Below, piece after piece: positions 23,443-34,500 of a stretch of DNA of 64,000 nucleotides; the stretch's first letter is position 1, and each line of letters opens with the position of its first letter. The notes beneath the pieces are model-generated. The model worked only from the letters and a program-made list of their open reading frames with translations. It did no database searches and was not told the origin of the DNA. The stretch is from the NCBI GenBank assembly GCA_026027325.1, contig JAMSLZ010000019.1:434001-498000 (forward strand). The letters run 5' to 3'. A program made the position numbers and the translations under genes. The DNA is from Actinomucor elegans (lineage: Eukaryota; Mucoromycota; Mucoromycetes; Mucorales; Mucoraceae).

Positions 23443-24058
23443 TTTATGTTTTTTATATATGTTTTTTTCAATTTTTATTTCATTTTAGCATTTAATGATA
23501 GAGAAATAATTGATGAATATCATGCTGGGTTAGATAACCTTTAAACTTAAGGGATACGTATCATGATGTCACATGACTTAAAAAATAAAAAAGATTTTGT
23601 AATTTTTTTTTGTTTTATATATATATATATGATTATAAATTTTACGAATATTTTTTAAAGATACATAGGTATATGAATAGCATGTATATTTTCCTTATAA
23701 TAATAACAGTCAAATTTACTGTAATACTTATTAAGGAGAACATGTTTGTGCATTTAAGCATAAAAATTTAACAATTTACATAGATTTCATGAATTATATA
23801 AATGTTAGGGTTAATTTTAAAATCACGTGATTGTTAAAATGCCCCTAAATTTATGAATTTCATTTTTTTCAGCTTTTTTTTAGAATACCAAGACATTTTT
23901 AGAAATCACATGATATGATAGCTATAAAACATACTAATTCATTTTACTATCATTATATGTTTAATGGATAGGGATGTATTATATTAAGAGTCTCGTATTT
24001 TATTATTAATTAAATAAAAGGATTCAAAAAATTATTTATATTAAAATATATATTGACT

Positions 24059-24643
24059 TTATTTAATATTTAATTTATTAAATATATTAATAGCATCATC
24101 ATAATTTATATCCTCATCTTTTATCTCGTTATTTATTTTAATAAAACCTGTTTTAATTGTAAAATTTATATATATCTTACCATTACTAATATTTATAGAT
24201 GGTGAAAATAATGATGGATAAATAGAAAAACATTTATTTTTAATATCATCAATACTTAAATTTTGATTATTTTCTATATTTTTAAATTTGGATATATTAG
24301 TTAATACCAAATACATAATTTTTGTATTTTCTTTTGAATTCGATTCTATTAAAGGATTTAATAATTCTACATTCATAATTTTATTTCTTCTACAATACAT
24401 ATTTATTTCATTTATTAAAACATTTATAAAACTTTCAAAATCAATATGTTCATTACTAGTAATGTCTAAATCTATCTTTATTTTATATGGTTTTTTTTCA
24501 ATCCATAATTGACTATCTTCAAATGCAATCTTTGTATCAATTATGAAATTATGACCATTATACAATACATTGTATTTGTCATCCTTAAATTTCTCTATTA
24601 AAAAAGCATTTTTATCATATTCTGTTAATGTTATTACAGGCAT
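24059..24643 (-). CDS. Unrecognised 194-aa protein of element D, copy 1
   Basis: Single-exon ORF between the 202-bp inverted repeats of module two; starts MPVITLTEYDKNAFLIEKF and ends NIFNKLNIK. Alternating hydrophobic and charged residues suggest a folded alpha/beta protein. No Myb/SANT, zinc or catalytic motif is seen. PIF/Harbinger elements normally carry a second, DNA-binding (Myb-like) protein, so this may be a functional analogue, but there is no sequence evidence for that. Identical in the second copy. Confidence 0.6.
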   Translation of the reverse strand: MPVITLTEYDKNAFLIEKFKDDKYNVLYNGHNFIIDTKIAFEDSQLWIEKKPYKIKIDLDITSNEHIDFESFINVLINEINMYCRRNKIMNVELLNPLIESNSKENTKIMYLVLTNISKFKNIENNQNLSIDDIKNKCFSIYPSLFSPSINISNGKIYINFTIKTGFIKINNEIKDEDINYDDAINIFNKLNIK

Positions 24644-24956
24644 ATTTATTTTAATGTATGTTTTTCAATTTATGTTAAATAAATTAAAATTGGAAATATA
24701 AGAGTAATCTAGTTTTTATACATATATTAATTGGATGACATTGTTGTTATATAGTATGTTTTATAGCTATCATATCATGTGATTTCTAAAAATGTCTTGG
24801 TATTCTAAAAAAAAGCTGAAAAAAATGAAATTCATAAATTTAGGGGCATTTTAACAATCACGTGATTTTAAAATTAACCCTAACATTTATATAATTCATG
24901 AAATCTATGTAAATTGTTAAATTTTTATGCTTAAATGCACAAACATGTTCTCCTCT

Positions 24957-25570
24957 ACCAGACGTCAAAGGTAAGGTCCATGAATCAGAAAACCAATCAG
25001 GAGTGGGTTTGCATTGTTTCAACCAAGTTCTGCCTAAAATCAGATCAAATTTTGTTGGAAACACAAAAGCAGAAATATAACCAGAGTAATCACCAATAGT
25101 AAAATTCATATTCAGGTATTTGTTAATGTTCGTTGTTTCGCCATCGGCCGTTTCAACTTGTCTGTCCATGATAGTGTAGATATCTTTTAAAGGTGTATGT
25201 TTGATCAAACTTGGAGAGGCGTAATTGCAACTAGCTCCACTGTCAATTAAAATGGATATAGGTTGACCGTGATACTTGCCTCGGTATAGTGGTAATCGTG
25301 TTGCAATCGTGTTCAATTCCACCAGATACTTGGCGTCTTTCGACAAGATGGGCAGTTTTTCAAGTGCAATTACAGAAGTACAGTTGTTATTTTTTATGGG
25401 GTCATTATCAGAGTAAGGTATTAAAGTGGCATTTTTATTGGTAACAGTAGGTTTAGCAGGACGGATAGTGTGTGTAATATGGTTCGGATCATCAGTTAAG
25501 TCAATCAATGGTTGTTCAGGAAGACTTTGAGGATCACGTAGCTGTGCTTCCTTAATATCAGCTACGTTTA
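24957..25570 (-). CDS. TE-A protease region (start of pro-pol)
   Basis: Open in the -1 frame relative to gag and overlapping the gag end, so it is probably made by frameshifting. It contains the aspartic protease motif ILIDSGASCNY and the flap-distal LILGRTWL block typical of Ty3-like proteases. The frame runs into element D at 24953. After excision of D and one TCT repeat it continues in frame with pol at 21885. Confidence 0.8.
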
Positions 25571-26512
25571 ACGAAAATCCTGGATATTATTATTGCGGTT
25601 AATTCTTTGTTGTCTATGCGGTTCGTCAACCAAGCGTCGGATAGCATCTTGACGGTGTCGACAATCAACCATATAATGTCCTGGTTTTCCACAAAAGTAA
25701 CACGTAACTAAGCGAGAACTATTGGTGCGAGGAGTATAACCACCGCGATTAATACGTGGTAATCCATGACGACGGTTACTTCCTTTACGCGTGTCACGGG
25801 GGCGTCCAAGGTTATCAATTGCATCGACTTCCATTGGGTCATCTATCATGTTTTGTTGTGAACTTCCAAAAGCAGGGGAAGTCGAGGTTATATGTCCAGT
25901 TTCAAAGCGAGCACTATCAAACGCCATGGCAGAGTGGATTGCGTCTTTCATGGATATGGGATCCATTTGTCGCACATGGGCCCGAAGATCACGATCGCGT
26001 AGACCACGTACGAACTTATCGATGGCCTCTTCATCTGTCATATTAGGGATTTCCAACTTAAGATTCATAAAGCCATTAATATATTCCATCAGATCACCAG
26101 TTTGTACAAAGACAGCAATACGATCTCGTGCAAGTCGAGTAGCGTTATCAGGACGGAAAAAGGCAATCAATTCGCGTTTCAAACGTAACCAGCTTGTGGG
26201 TGAAGTCATCTCACCTTCGGCAGCTTCAGTCGATCTATACCAAGCATCAGCACGGCCTCGAAGAAGAGTAAGAGCCAAAAGTCCAGTGCGGGCATCGTCC
26301 AAATTATAAAAGGCAGAATATCTTTCAATTGATTTGACCCAACCATCAATGATTGAAGCGTTTCTTGTACCATCGTAAGTATCGGGTTCTTTTATTCTGA
26401 TTTCAGTGGTTTTTCTGGCATTCAAAGCTTCTGTAAGACGTGCAATTAGGGTAGCCATGTTCAATTCAGTTGTAGTGTCAGTCGTGTTCTTGTCAGTAGA
26501 GTACGTGGCCAT
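25568..26512 (-). CDS. TE-A gag
   Basis: 314 aa capsid/nucleocapsid protein. Residues about 55-150 match the retrotransposon gag domain (GWVKSIERYSAFY, LRGRADAWYR, FFRPDNATRLARD). A CCHC zinc knuckle CYFCGKPGHYMVDC sits near residue 278, followed by a basic tail. Intact. Confidence 0.88.
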   Translation of the reverse strand: MATYSTDKNTTDTTTELNMATLIARLTEALNARKTTEIRIKEPDTYDGTRNASIIDGWVKSIERYSAFYNLDDARTGLLALTLLRGRADAWYRSTEAAEGEMTSPTSWLRLKRELIAFFRPDNATRLARDRIAVFVQTGDLMEYINGFMNLKLEIPNMTDEEAIDKFVRGLRDRDLRAHVRQMDPISMKDAIHSAMAFDSARFETGHITSTSPAFGSSQQNMIDDPMEVDAIDNLGRPRDTRKGSNRRHGLPRINRGGYTPRTNSSRLVTCYFCGKPGHYMVDCRHRQDAIRRLVDEPHRQQRINRNNNIQDFR

Positions 26513-26614
26513 TGTAATAATGTTCCAGTAAGTTTCAATTCAATGTATCCGATTTTTTTTTTTTTTTTTTTTTTTTTTTATCTTTTCAAAGTTCCTTGAT
26601 CTGTTTTAGATTTA

Positions 26615-26628
26615 CCCTGATGCTACCA
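26615..26628 (-). promoter_or_regulatory. TE-A primer-binding site candidate
   Basis: Two bases inside the 5' LTR the minus strand reads TGGTAGCATCAGGG. TGGTAGC complements the CCA-bearing 3' end of fungal initiator tRNA-Met, the usual Ty3-family primer. The exact tRNA was not verified. Confidence 0.5.
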
Positions 26629-26630
26629 AA

Positions 26631-27007
26631 TGTCAAGTTGTAAACTAGTATTCCGGACCTCTTGTAATATCTATAGTGAGTGTAACGTCAATAACTAAAT
26701 ATGGAAGATGTAAGGGATAAAGGATATAATTATATTATAAAAGATTGCTTGACCTCTTTATTGAATAAAGCTTATCTTGTATTTATACTTATTAATAAAA
26801 GGGTCTAAAGGAAGGCTTATGTGGTATGATATCATAAAGAAGGTTCTTGAATGTCTTGGCTTAGAACTTGCTAGAATTCATTTTATATCATATTAGTGAA
26901 GCTTATTCCTTTTGTTCGACCTTCCAGAAGGTACCGTAGGGTTAAATCTCCGCTTAGTCCGAGATGCGGTTCGAACCTCTGGAATGGGTTTCGAGCTAAG
27001 CTGTACA
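26631..27007 (-). repeat. TE-A 5' LTR
   Basis: 377 bp, identical by eye to 15756-16132; followed by the target repeat ACTT at 27008-27011. It should carry the TE-A promoter (minus-strand transcription). A long T run (26553-26579) lies in the leader beyond it. Confidence 0.92.
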
Positions 27008-27011
27008 ACTT

Positions 27012-27357
27012 CTTGATCACTTTTTTCGGTTTCAAACTCCGAAAACGTAAAAAGCTCAAGAACTGCAATAATAACCTACACTTTCACCTATATAAAACGA
27101 TAAAACAAACTCTTCCGGACATTTTGATACCACTCTCGAATCATTTGGACAAAATTTCGTCAAACTCGAACGCAATTACGCCAGATTTTACAAAACTCAT
27201 CTCGCAATCTCCAACAATTAGTTCATCTGGGAACATTGAACTGCAAAACAAAGCTGAAACTTTGAACAACGATACTCCTGGCGATAACAAACCACTTGAA
27301 GTGAACTATAGAACATCTTCTAAACGTCCTATAACAGTTTTGACACCTTCTTCTTCT
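27012..27357 (+). promoter_or_regulatory. LINE-1 5' leader
   Basis: No in-frame ATG before 27358. The region is open in the ORF1 frame in this copy, but LINE-2 differs by two bases here (CTCTGGG against CTGGG near 49027), which would shift the frame. It is therefore taken as untranslated leader, probably with the internal promoter expected of LINEs. Confidence 0.5.
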
Positions 27358-28533
27358 ATGACCAGTAGAACGAAAAAACTATTACGTGGTCCCCCTGCCA
27401 GTGGTAAGCCTAGCCGTGGTGTCAATAGCCAAAAAACTGACCTGCCTGCACTTGGTATCGAACTTCCAACCCTAACAAGGGATATAGATATGAACTTTAC
27501 TAATGCATCTGACCTTGAGGTGGGTCCTTCTACTAGTACAACGGATCTTTTTACATTCATGGAAAGAAAATTTCGCGGATATGATCAACGGTTCAACCAG
27601 CTAGAATCATTGGTTGCTGAAAATGCAACGCTTAAGAAGGATCTTGCTGCAGCACGCGCTGAAATCGCCGAACTAAAACGCCAAGTTTCCTCAAACATCT
27701 CCCCTTCCCCATCTTGGGGTGGTAAAGGGACTGATTCAATTCGCGAACCTGGCGATTTCTCATTTACATTACCAGGTAATTCTCAACTTTCGTTGCCATC
27801 TTGTGGAGGCACTGAAGCATCCAAGTGGGCCCCTACTGGTATCAAGACTGGTACTCCAAGTTCTAAGCTTACCTTTTCACAAGTTGCGGCAATCAAGGTT
27901 CCAGCAAAGAAAGGCAAAAAGAAGATTTCGCTACAGTCAGTCAAAAGATATTTTGAATCACCTCGTGCTTTGCCTACACCTGGTTCACCAGAGGAACCAC
28001 AGTACGAATATGTTTATGTACCAAGCAAATACCGTGAGCGTATCTCCAAGTTTCGTGCCAAGTTACGCCGCATTAATATTGATAGTGGTCGTGTATTGGA
28101 TGTTCACTATCCTGCCCGTGGTGTTGCTGCTTTCTTGATCCATAGAGGCTATTCCCAGGAAGTTCATGACATCCTGAAAAAAGAACAAATCATGGTGGTT
28201 ACCGACTTTGACCAATTCGCTGCTACCAATGTGGATAACCCTACGTATGTATCCCTTGACAACCAAGCACGTGTGGAAAAGGCTCGTGAGCTCCAACAAG
28301 CCCGTCTTGCTCGAGGTCTCAAATACATCCGTTCACATGTACGAGGTTCGATAGCACATGATTTTGTGCTTCAAGGTTTCTTGACTCTTGAACAGGTGAA
28401 GGTACTTTTGGCTGGTGGTTCCCTGGAGGATGTCCCCAACGAAGATGACGCTATGTCAGAAGGTGATGACATTGCTTCTTCTCTTGGATCTATGCCCTTA
28501 ACTGGTGGTGGTGAACCAGTTAACATTGAATAA
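27358..28533 (+). CDS. LINE-1 ORF1 protein
   Basis: 391 aa from the first ATG. A Ser/Lys-rich head is followed by a coiled-coil segment (about residues 75-110, FNQLESLVAENATLKKDLAAARAEIAELKRQV), then a folded part with YVPSKYRERISKFRAKLRRI and VAAFLIHRGYSQEV, and an acidic tail. No zinc knuckles are seen. ORF1 proteins of LINEs form RNA-binding multimers with the element RNA. The stop overlaps the ORF2 start as TAATG (28531-28535). Confidence 0.75.
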   Translation: MTSRTKKLLRGPPASGKPSRGVNSQKTDLPALGIELPTLTRDIDMNFTNASDLEVGPSTSTTDLFTFMERKFRGYDQRFNQLESLVAENATLKKDLAAARAEIAELKRQVSSNISPSPSWGGKGTDSIREPGDFSFTLPGNSQLSLPSCGGTEASKWAPTGIKTGTPSSKLTFSQVAAIKVPAKKGKKKISLQSVKRYFESPRALPTPGSPEEPQYEYVYVPSKYRERISKFRAKLRRINIDSGRVLDVHYPARGVAAFLIHRGYSQEVHDILKKEQIMVVTDFDQFAATNVDNPTYVSLDNQARVEKARELQQARLARGLKYIRSHVRGSIAHDFVLQGFLTLEQVKVLLAGGSLEDVPNEDDAMSEGDDIASSLGSMPLTGGGEPVNIE

Positions 28534-31500
28534 TGAGTGAGTCACTGGATGACCGCTCTTATGAAACCCATTCCGCTCCTTTTACTCCTTGCGCCAACTC
28601 TCTCTCCTTAACCATATGGAACGCTAATGGTATGGCTCGTCAAGCCATTTCTACAGTTACCGATTACCTCTATGACTCTTCACTCATTTTTATTACCGAA
28701 ACCTGGCTTCTCCCTCCTTGTTGTATTCCACCTACTATTTTGCATCGACATAATAGTAAGGAATCAACTGTTCATTTATGTCATACACGGACTCTATCTG
28801 ATAACCCAATCAGATTAACGAGGCCTGCATAAATACAAGCGATGTGTCATCCTTAGAACTATTAGCCAATAATCCTTACAAGAAACACGCGGCATCATAC
28901 TATCGAGTAGTATCGAGTGTATCTCAAGATAAGACCTGAATATCGAATAACGCGTGGGTTATACAATTACAACAATGCATGGTTGAAAGGCTTATTAGTG
29001 GCTGCTGGGATTGGACTCCGTTGTACGGCCATGCGTGCTGATAGATATTGAATGCTACACTATTAAGCTCTGATGAAATGTATATAAAGAAGACTTGATT
29101 TTGAATTGTGAATAAAACATTAGAATAACTTTTACTATCAGGATAGCTGATTCCATTTACTGTCTATTCTTTTATTATTGTATTTTAAATTATATCCTTC
29201 GTCTTTAGCACCGGATATAACATTTTTTGAATCAAGCTTTTTCCAACAATTACAATCTTATTACCAATGTCTTCTCCTGCTGCCTCCATTCACTCTGGTG
29301 AACCTACTGTTTCTGTTGCTCAAGCCAACTTACCTAGTCTTGATACATCCATGGAAGAATCTTCTGGTTCTGCTGCTTCTTTTGTTGATCGACAAGTACA
29401 AGCTGAAGAATCTCTCCGTAGTATGCAAGATACTATCAATCAACTCACTATTGAGTTAACCATTCTTGCTGCTCGTCTCTCGTCTCCTTTGTCTGGTGAT
29501 AATCTCGATGATTTCCAGGCTGAATACTTGCAGAAGGATAGTGTTCTTAAGGCTGTTATCGCTACCAAAGCCTTAATTGAGAAATCCAATGCTGACTCTG
29601 TCAAGTATGCTCGCGCTGTTGTTGATCCCAAGGCACCCATCAAGGTTTCTAGTGTGTGTCCCAACAACATGCCTTATCTTCAATGGGTTGGTGAAGTTCA
29701 TGAGCCTAACGCTCATATTTTTATCGATGCTGCTGCTTGTTTGACACGTTTTCAAAACGTAATGTATGCTCATCGTTTGGACTTCGACACCAACTATGAA
29801 CGATTAGTGTTGTCTCAAATGTCGCAAGCTCAACTTACCTGGTATGAAGTTGAGTTCCATCAGAACGCTCGTGCCGCTGGTATTGCTTCTCCTACGTGGC
29901 TCATGTTCAAGAATGAGTTCCTCTCTCGGTTTGGTACAACCGTTGATGAAGATCGTGCTGCCTGTGCTCGCTCTCTTGTTGACATCAAGTTAGCCAAAGG
30001 TGAATCTCTTTTTGCTTTCATTGATCGCTTCAATGATCTCCGTCGTCGTGCTGTTGACCAGTGCTTACCTGCCTCCATTCTTGTGGATAAGTTTTTACAC
30101 GCTTTGCCCACTGAATTTGCTGACAAGGTCATTACTTCGCGTCTTTCCTTACCAAAGGATCAAAAGTCGAATGTGGATGTAGTGATGCGTCTTGCTCGTG
30201 AACTGTACAATGACTTGTACAAAGAGAAAGGTCTTCCTGGTGTCTCTGCTTCTGTTTCTTCTGCTTCTGGTTCTTCTTCGCGTGTGTCAAACATACCTTC
30301 TGCTGCCAACTATGTGCACCGTGAAAGTGACAAGTCTCGTCACGCTGTTCCTTCTTCTCTTGGTGTTGCCTCTTCTGCCATGTCTATTGGTAAGGTTGCC
30401 AAACGTTCTTCCTCTACTGCTTCCACTGGGAAATATTGTTCTTTTCACAAAGTCAATACCCATGATACTGCCAATTGTAAGGCTATCTCTCGTGCGTCAT
30501 CTGTTATTGCTAACCAGCAACCTCTTGCTGCTGCTTCCGGTTCTTTGCCTTCTTCAAGTCAAGTTCCCATTAACAATCGTACTTGTCATTCGTGTGGAGC
30601 TCCTGGTTGGACACGCCAGCATCGTTGCAATACTGCTGTGCGTAACGATCCCAATCAAGGACCAACTCATCGTTTTGGGATGATGAGTATTGCAGGTGCT
30701 GCTTCTCGTGCCTTTGGTTCTTCTGGTGCTATTGCATCATCTTCTGCTTCGTTGGCTCCGGCCTCGAACCTATCGACAGTTGCTCCCCACTATGGCGAAA
30801 ATATTGTGTGCTACCCATAATATTATGTGGTAAAACGACGATTTTATTATCATTTACCTACTAATACTATAGATTTACCTACTAATAATAATCTGCGAAC
30901 CAATGAAATTAGAGCAATTATTTTCTATGGCTGCGCAATTAACAGTGCTTTGCTCATTTATTAGTGGTTACTCCTAATATTAGTGGAAAGCAGACAATAA
31001 TGTTATGGGTTTAGTCAATATTATAACATAAATTGACAATAAGAAAGAAAAGCCTGAACTCCATTTTATTTGCAAACAATTTTTATGTATTCTTGTCTTT
31101 TGCCGATGAAAGCCAAATCTTGCAAACTTCTTATAAATGAGTACATGAAATTCTGATGCTTGTACGCAACAACATAATCCTCGTTTATTTTATTTACTAA
31201 AATGAACTCTGCTTTTCGTTTCAACGATCTTTTATGTAAATTCCTAGAAACGTTTAATTTCAACGTTTGTCAAAATAATGTTGAACAATTGTCTTTCAAA
31301 TGCGTTTATTATTCGTTGAAAAGTCTCTTATACAGGTCAGGTTGCAAAAAATTCTCTTGTAAATTACTCTTTTGGAAACAAGAACGAATCGCTAGTTCCA
31401 TTTAATAAGCTGAGCACTTTCATTGCCGTGATTTAGCCTTTGGCTAATAGCTGTGTATTTAAAATGCTGAATGACATTAAGAATGAGCTGCCATTAAGTG

Positions 31501-34500
31501 TCTAATTTACTCAATTTTATGTTTAGTAAAATTATAGAATAAAGAAAGAAAGAAAGAAAAAAAGAAAATACATTGCGTTAAAAAAAAAGAAATACATTGC
31601 GTAAAAAAAAGAAATATATTGCGTAAAAAAAGAGATAAATTATTGTGTAAAAAAAAAATAGGTCAAGTAGCGATTATTAATTGCCAGTAATCTTAGTCAT
31701 TATTGCTAGGCGGTTATTTAACTAGATGATTTATTGTCAAAATCATATATCCACTTCTCAAACTACAAAAAAACGCGTTCGTTTTTGGACTTTCGAGTAA
31801 TTGATGATTATGATAGAATTCTTAATGACGATCGAAAGCTTCAAAAACATGCACGTTTTTTTAGGTGCTAGAAAACTACAATCGATGAACATTTTTGCTG
31901 TCTGTTGGAAAATTAATCCGCATTGCTTGATAATAAACTAATTTTACTATAAAGATAAACAAGAGCATTAATCATATTTTACATTTGGTTTTAAAGATTA
32001 ACTGGAGCAACTAAATAGTCAATTAACATTATTGAATGATGAATATAGAACTGTATAACTTGGGTTATCCTGGTTCTATATTTCTGATATTATGAAATAA
32101 TTTCTTAAACATCAGGGAAATGGGTTAAATTTTTGATTAAGAAATGTTTTTACATTCTGTTGCAAGATTGCTAATACCTTTCTCTCGAATTAATAACATG
32201 ATATATAAAAACGAGTTAAATTATCTATAGTTTATATCTACTACAGAAAGTGTAAATACCTATTTTACTTTTGCTATATTATGATGAAGTCCTTTTGGAG
32301 GGAAGCTTTATATTATTTTCGGTGGTTTAAATACATAATCAATTCAGAGAACAATTTTATTTCAAAATAAAACGCTTTTTGCTCTTGTCTTCATGCTATT
32401 TACAAACGACTTAATATGCCAGCATTTTGCTCTAGATCTTGTTTAAATATATGATGAGAGATGATCTTGAACTCTTTCTCATTAGATTCACTTGAACGCA
32501 CAAGACCTACACTGGCAACAATATCTTCAAACCGACAGACAGCGTAACTGTGTGCACCGCTACTGTGCAGCTCAACCAAAGCAATAGTCTTGTCATATTT
32601 GGTAGTTGCATTCTTTTTCGCTAAATCAACCAAAGCCAAATACTGTGGTCTACCATTGAATGAATGCTCGAAAAAGAAAACGATAGAACCAATGAACCAG
32701 CTTTCACGAATGGAATTATTTCGACTATTAACAAAGGTTGGTTAATCAAAGAGGTTTTTGTTCTTGAGCTAATTACTTACTTCAAGTAGCTGGCAGTGAT
32801 CATCACGTAATTGTTTCCTCGACGATATTCATTTATATGGCTTTTATACATGGTAGACGTATATACATTGCCATATGCCCAGGCACGACCAGCGATGGAA
32901 ATACTATTCAACGAATCAATTTCAGCAATATTTACACCATTTGCTTCAGTACGGCGATAGTAATGCAATAGCGCCTTCAAAAAAGTTTGAGTGGAGACAC
33001 CAAAGGGAAGAGTATCCACTGAAATATTACTAAAGGGAGCCCATAATTGTGGATCACTAGCATCACCAGAAGGGTTATTCCTGAAAGTGGATTCGCTGTA
33101 TTTTCGAGGAGTGATCAGGTCAAGCTCAGTATGAACATCCCAAGTCTGGCTGTTTATATGATTACGCGTTATGAGTCTTTCCAAGATATTACCAGCGTTT
33201 GCGCCAGCATCAACCTTTGACTTGATGAGCTTTTTGTATTTTCCGATGCTTCTTTCCATTGATCGGGCGGAATATGCTCTCAACACACCTTGTTGTTTGA
33301 TCATATAGACTATATGCGAAAGGTAGTGTTGAACAGGCTTGAATACACCGGAATGAATACGCTTTGCCTTGATTTCTGCCAACAAAAATTCTTGCCATTC
33401 TTTGATATATCTTTGGAAAGTATGTAAGTAAACTAGATTTATGAGTACAAAAAAATATATTTACCTTTCCATCAGAATAAGGTCTTCAATAGAAAGTTCC
33501 CATTTAAGAGCCAATGCGACAGCTTTTGTCAGATGAATCAATGGTTTCTTAGCGGATTCTTGAATCAATTCAGGAACGAACAAGGTGGGAATCATATATA
33601 AGAAAATATCAATCCAGTCAACAGCACGTTTGCCACCACTCTTGATAATTGGATCTTCCCATTTGGATGAAAAGGATGTCGGTACAGTGGCTCTAGAAGC
33701 TTCAACAAGTTTACCAATTTTGATGAGCGATAATTTTGGAATATAGAAAGTATACGGCCATTCATCAGCAGACTTCAATCGGGCATCACTCAATTCATCT
33801 TCATTGGGCTTATATCGAGTTTTTCTTGCTGCATTGTACTCTTTACCCATGTCGACTGTCAGCATATTGAATACGTGTTGAGCGATACCTTGTCCGAGAA
33901 GATGCATTTCGTCTAAACCAAAAAAAGTAGCGCCAGTAAAACTGGGAAGTATTGCAAATGGTGTTGCAGACTTGATACTGTAGCTCTATGAGGTAAAAAG
34001 AAAAAGAAATGTTAAAAACTTGTAAAGATTAATGCTGATTATAGTACTTACATTCGCTGCATCTGGGGAAATGAAATCGTTTCTGCTTCTGATCTCATTG
34101 TCGATCGTTAAAAAACAATTATGATAATCATGACGTTCAGCTTGGACACGACAAATACGGCAACCAAACGTAGCCATATGACCAATATGATTTGCAAGCT
34201 CAGCTGCAGCAGGAAGATCACCAGTAGCCATCACCAAGTTGACTTTAGCTTGACAAACAATTACACCATCCTTTTGTACAAGCATGCCTTTGGTAGACAG
34301 AGCATGAAACTCATCAATAATAGGCTTTAAAAAGGTATGCATGTACTTTGGGTAGTTTGGACCTGGCAAGATCGCCAATTGAAGCATGTATTCGTCTTGG
34401 TAGCGGTATTCTGGGGGAATGTTCATATTCAAGAGATGGATGATTGTTAACTTGTCCCCTTTATGATTCTTGCTAGTACAGAAACCATCGACAAAAAGAA

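Larger units (their letters stand above)
21889..24953 (-). mobile_element. D copy 1: composite PIF/Harbinger-like element, two palindromic modules
   Basis: 3,065 bp flanked by 3-bp repeats TCT (21886-21888, 24954-24956). Module one, 21889-23694, has 207-bp inverted repeats (21889-22095 and 23488-23694, ends GGAAAATATAC) and the chromodomain transposase. A 40-bp spacer (23695-23734) starts TTA and ends TAA. Module two, 23735-24953, has 202-bp inverted repeats (23735-23936 and 24752-24953, ends GGAGAACATG) and a 194-aa ORF. The same two-module unit recurs at 56765-59828, so it moves as one unit. Confidence 0.85.
15756..27007 (-). mobile_element. TE-A: Ty3-like LTR retrotransposon with nested Merlin and D elements
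   Basis: LTRs of 377 bp (15756-16132 and 26631-27007) look identical, begin TG and end CA, and are flanked by ACTT (15752-15755, 27008-27011). Order from the right LTR leftward on the minus strand: PBS, gag, protease, RT, RNase H, integrase, PPT, LTR, which is Ty3-like. Removing D (3,065 bp plus 3-bp repeat) restores one pro-pol frame. LTR identity implies recent insertion; the two nested elements are younger still. Confidence 0.92.

Noticed and set aside
26896..27357. ORF1 of LINE-1 as a 545-codon protein starting inside the TE-A LTR
   Set aside because: The first 150 codons run through the LTR and LINE leader. LINE-2 has a 2-bp difference in the same leader that breaks that frame, so the native start is the first ATG at 27358.
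30192..30683. 163-aa Leu-rich plus ORF
   Set aside because: Shifted frame of TE-B gag (and similar ORFs at 27719 and 49522 of LINE ORF1).
31066..31263. 65-aa minus ORF in the CACTA element as a gene
   Set aside because: Conserved only because the two copies are nearly identical; no splice, motif or family support.
31540..31660. CRISPR-like array
   Set aside because: Units are contiguous A-rich tandem repeats without spacers, and the genome is eukaryotic.
33210..33398. 62-aa minus ORF (MARIFVGRNQ..) as the next transposase exon
   Set aside because: It is the shifted frame; splicing to 33410 leads into the 202-codon frame and keeps one 889-aa protein.
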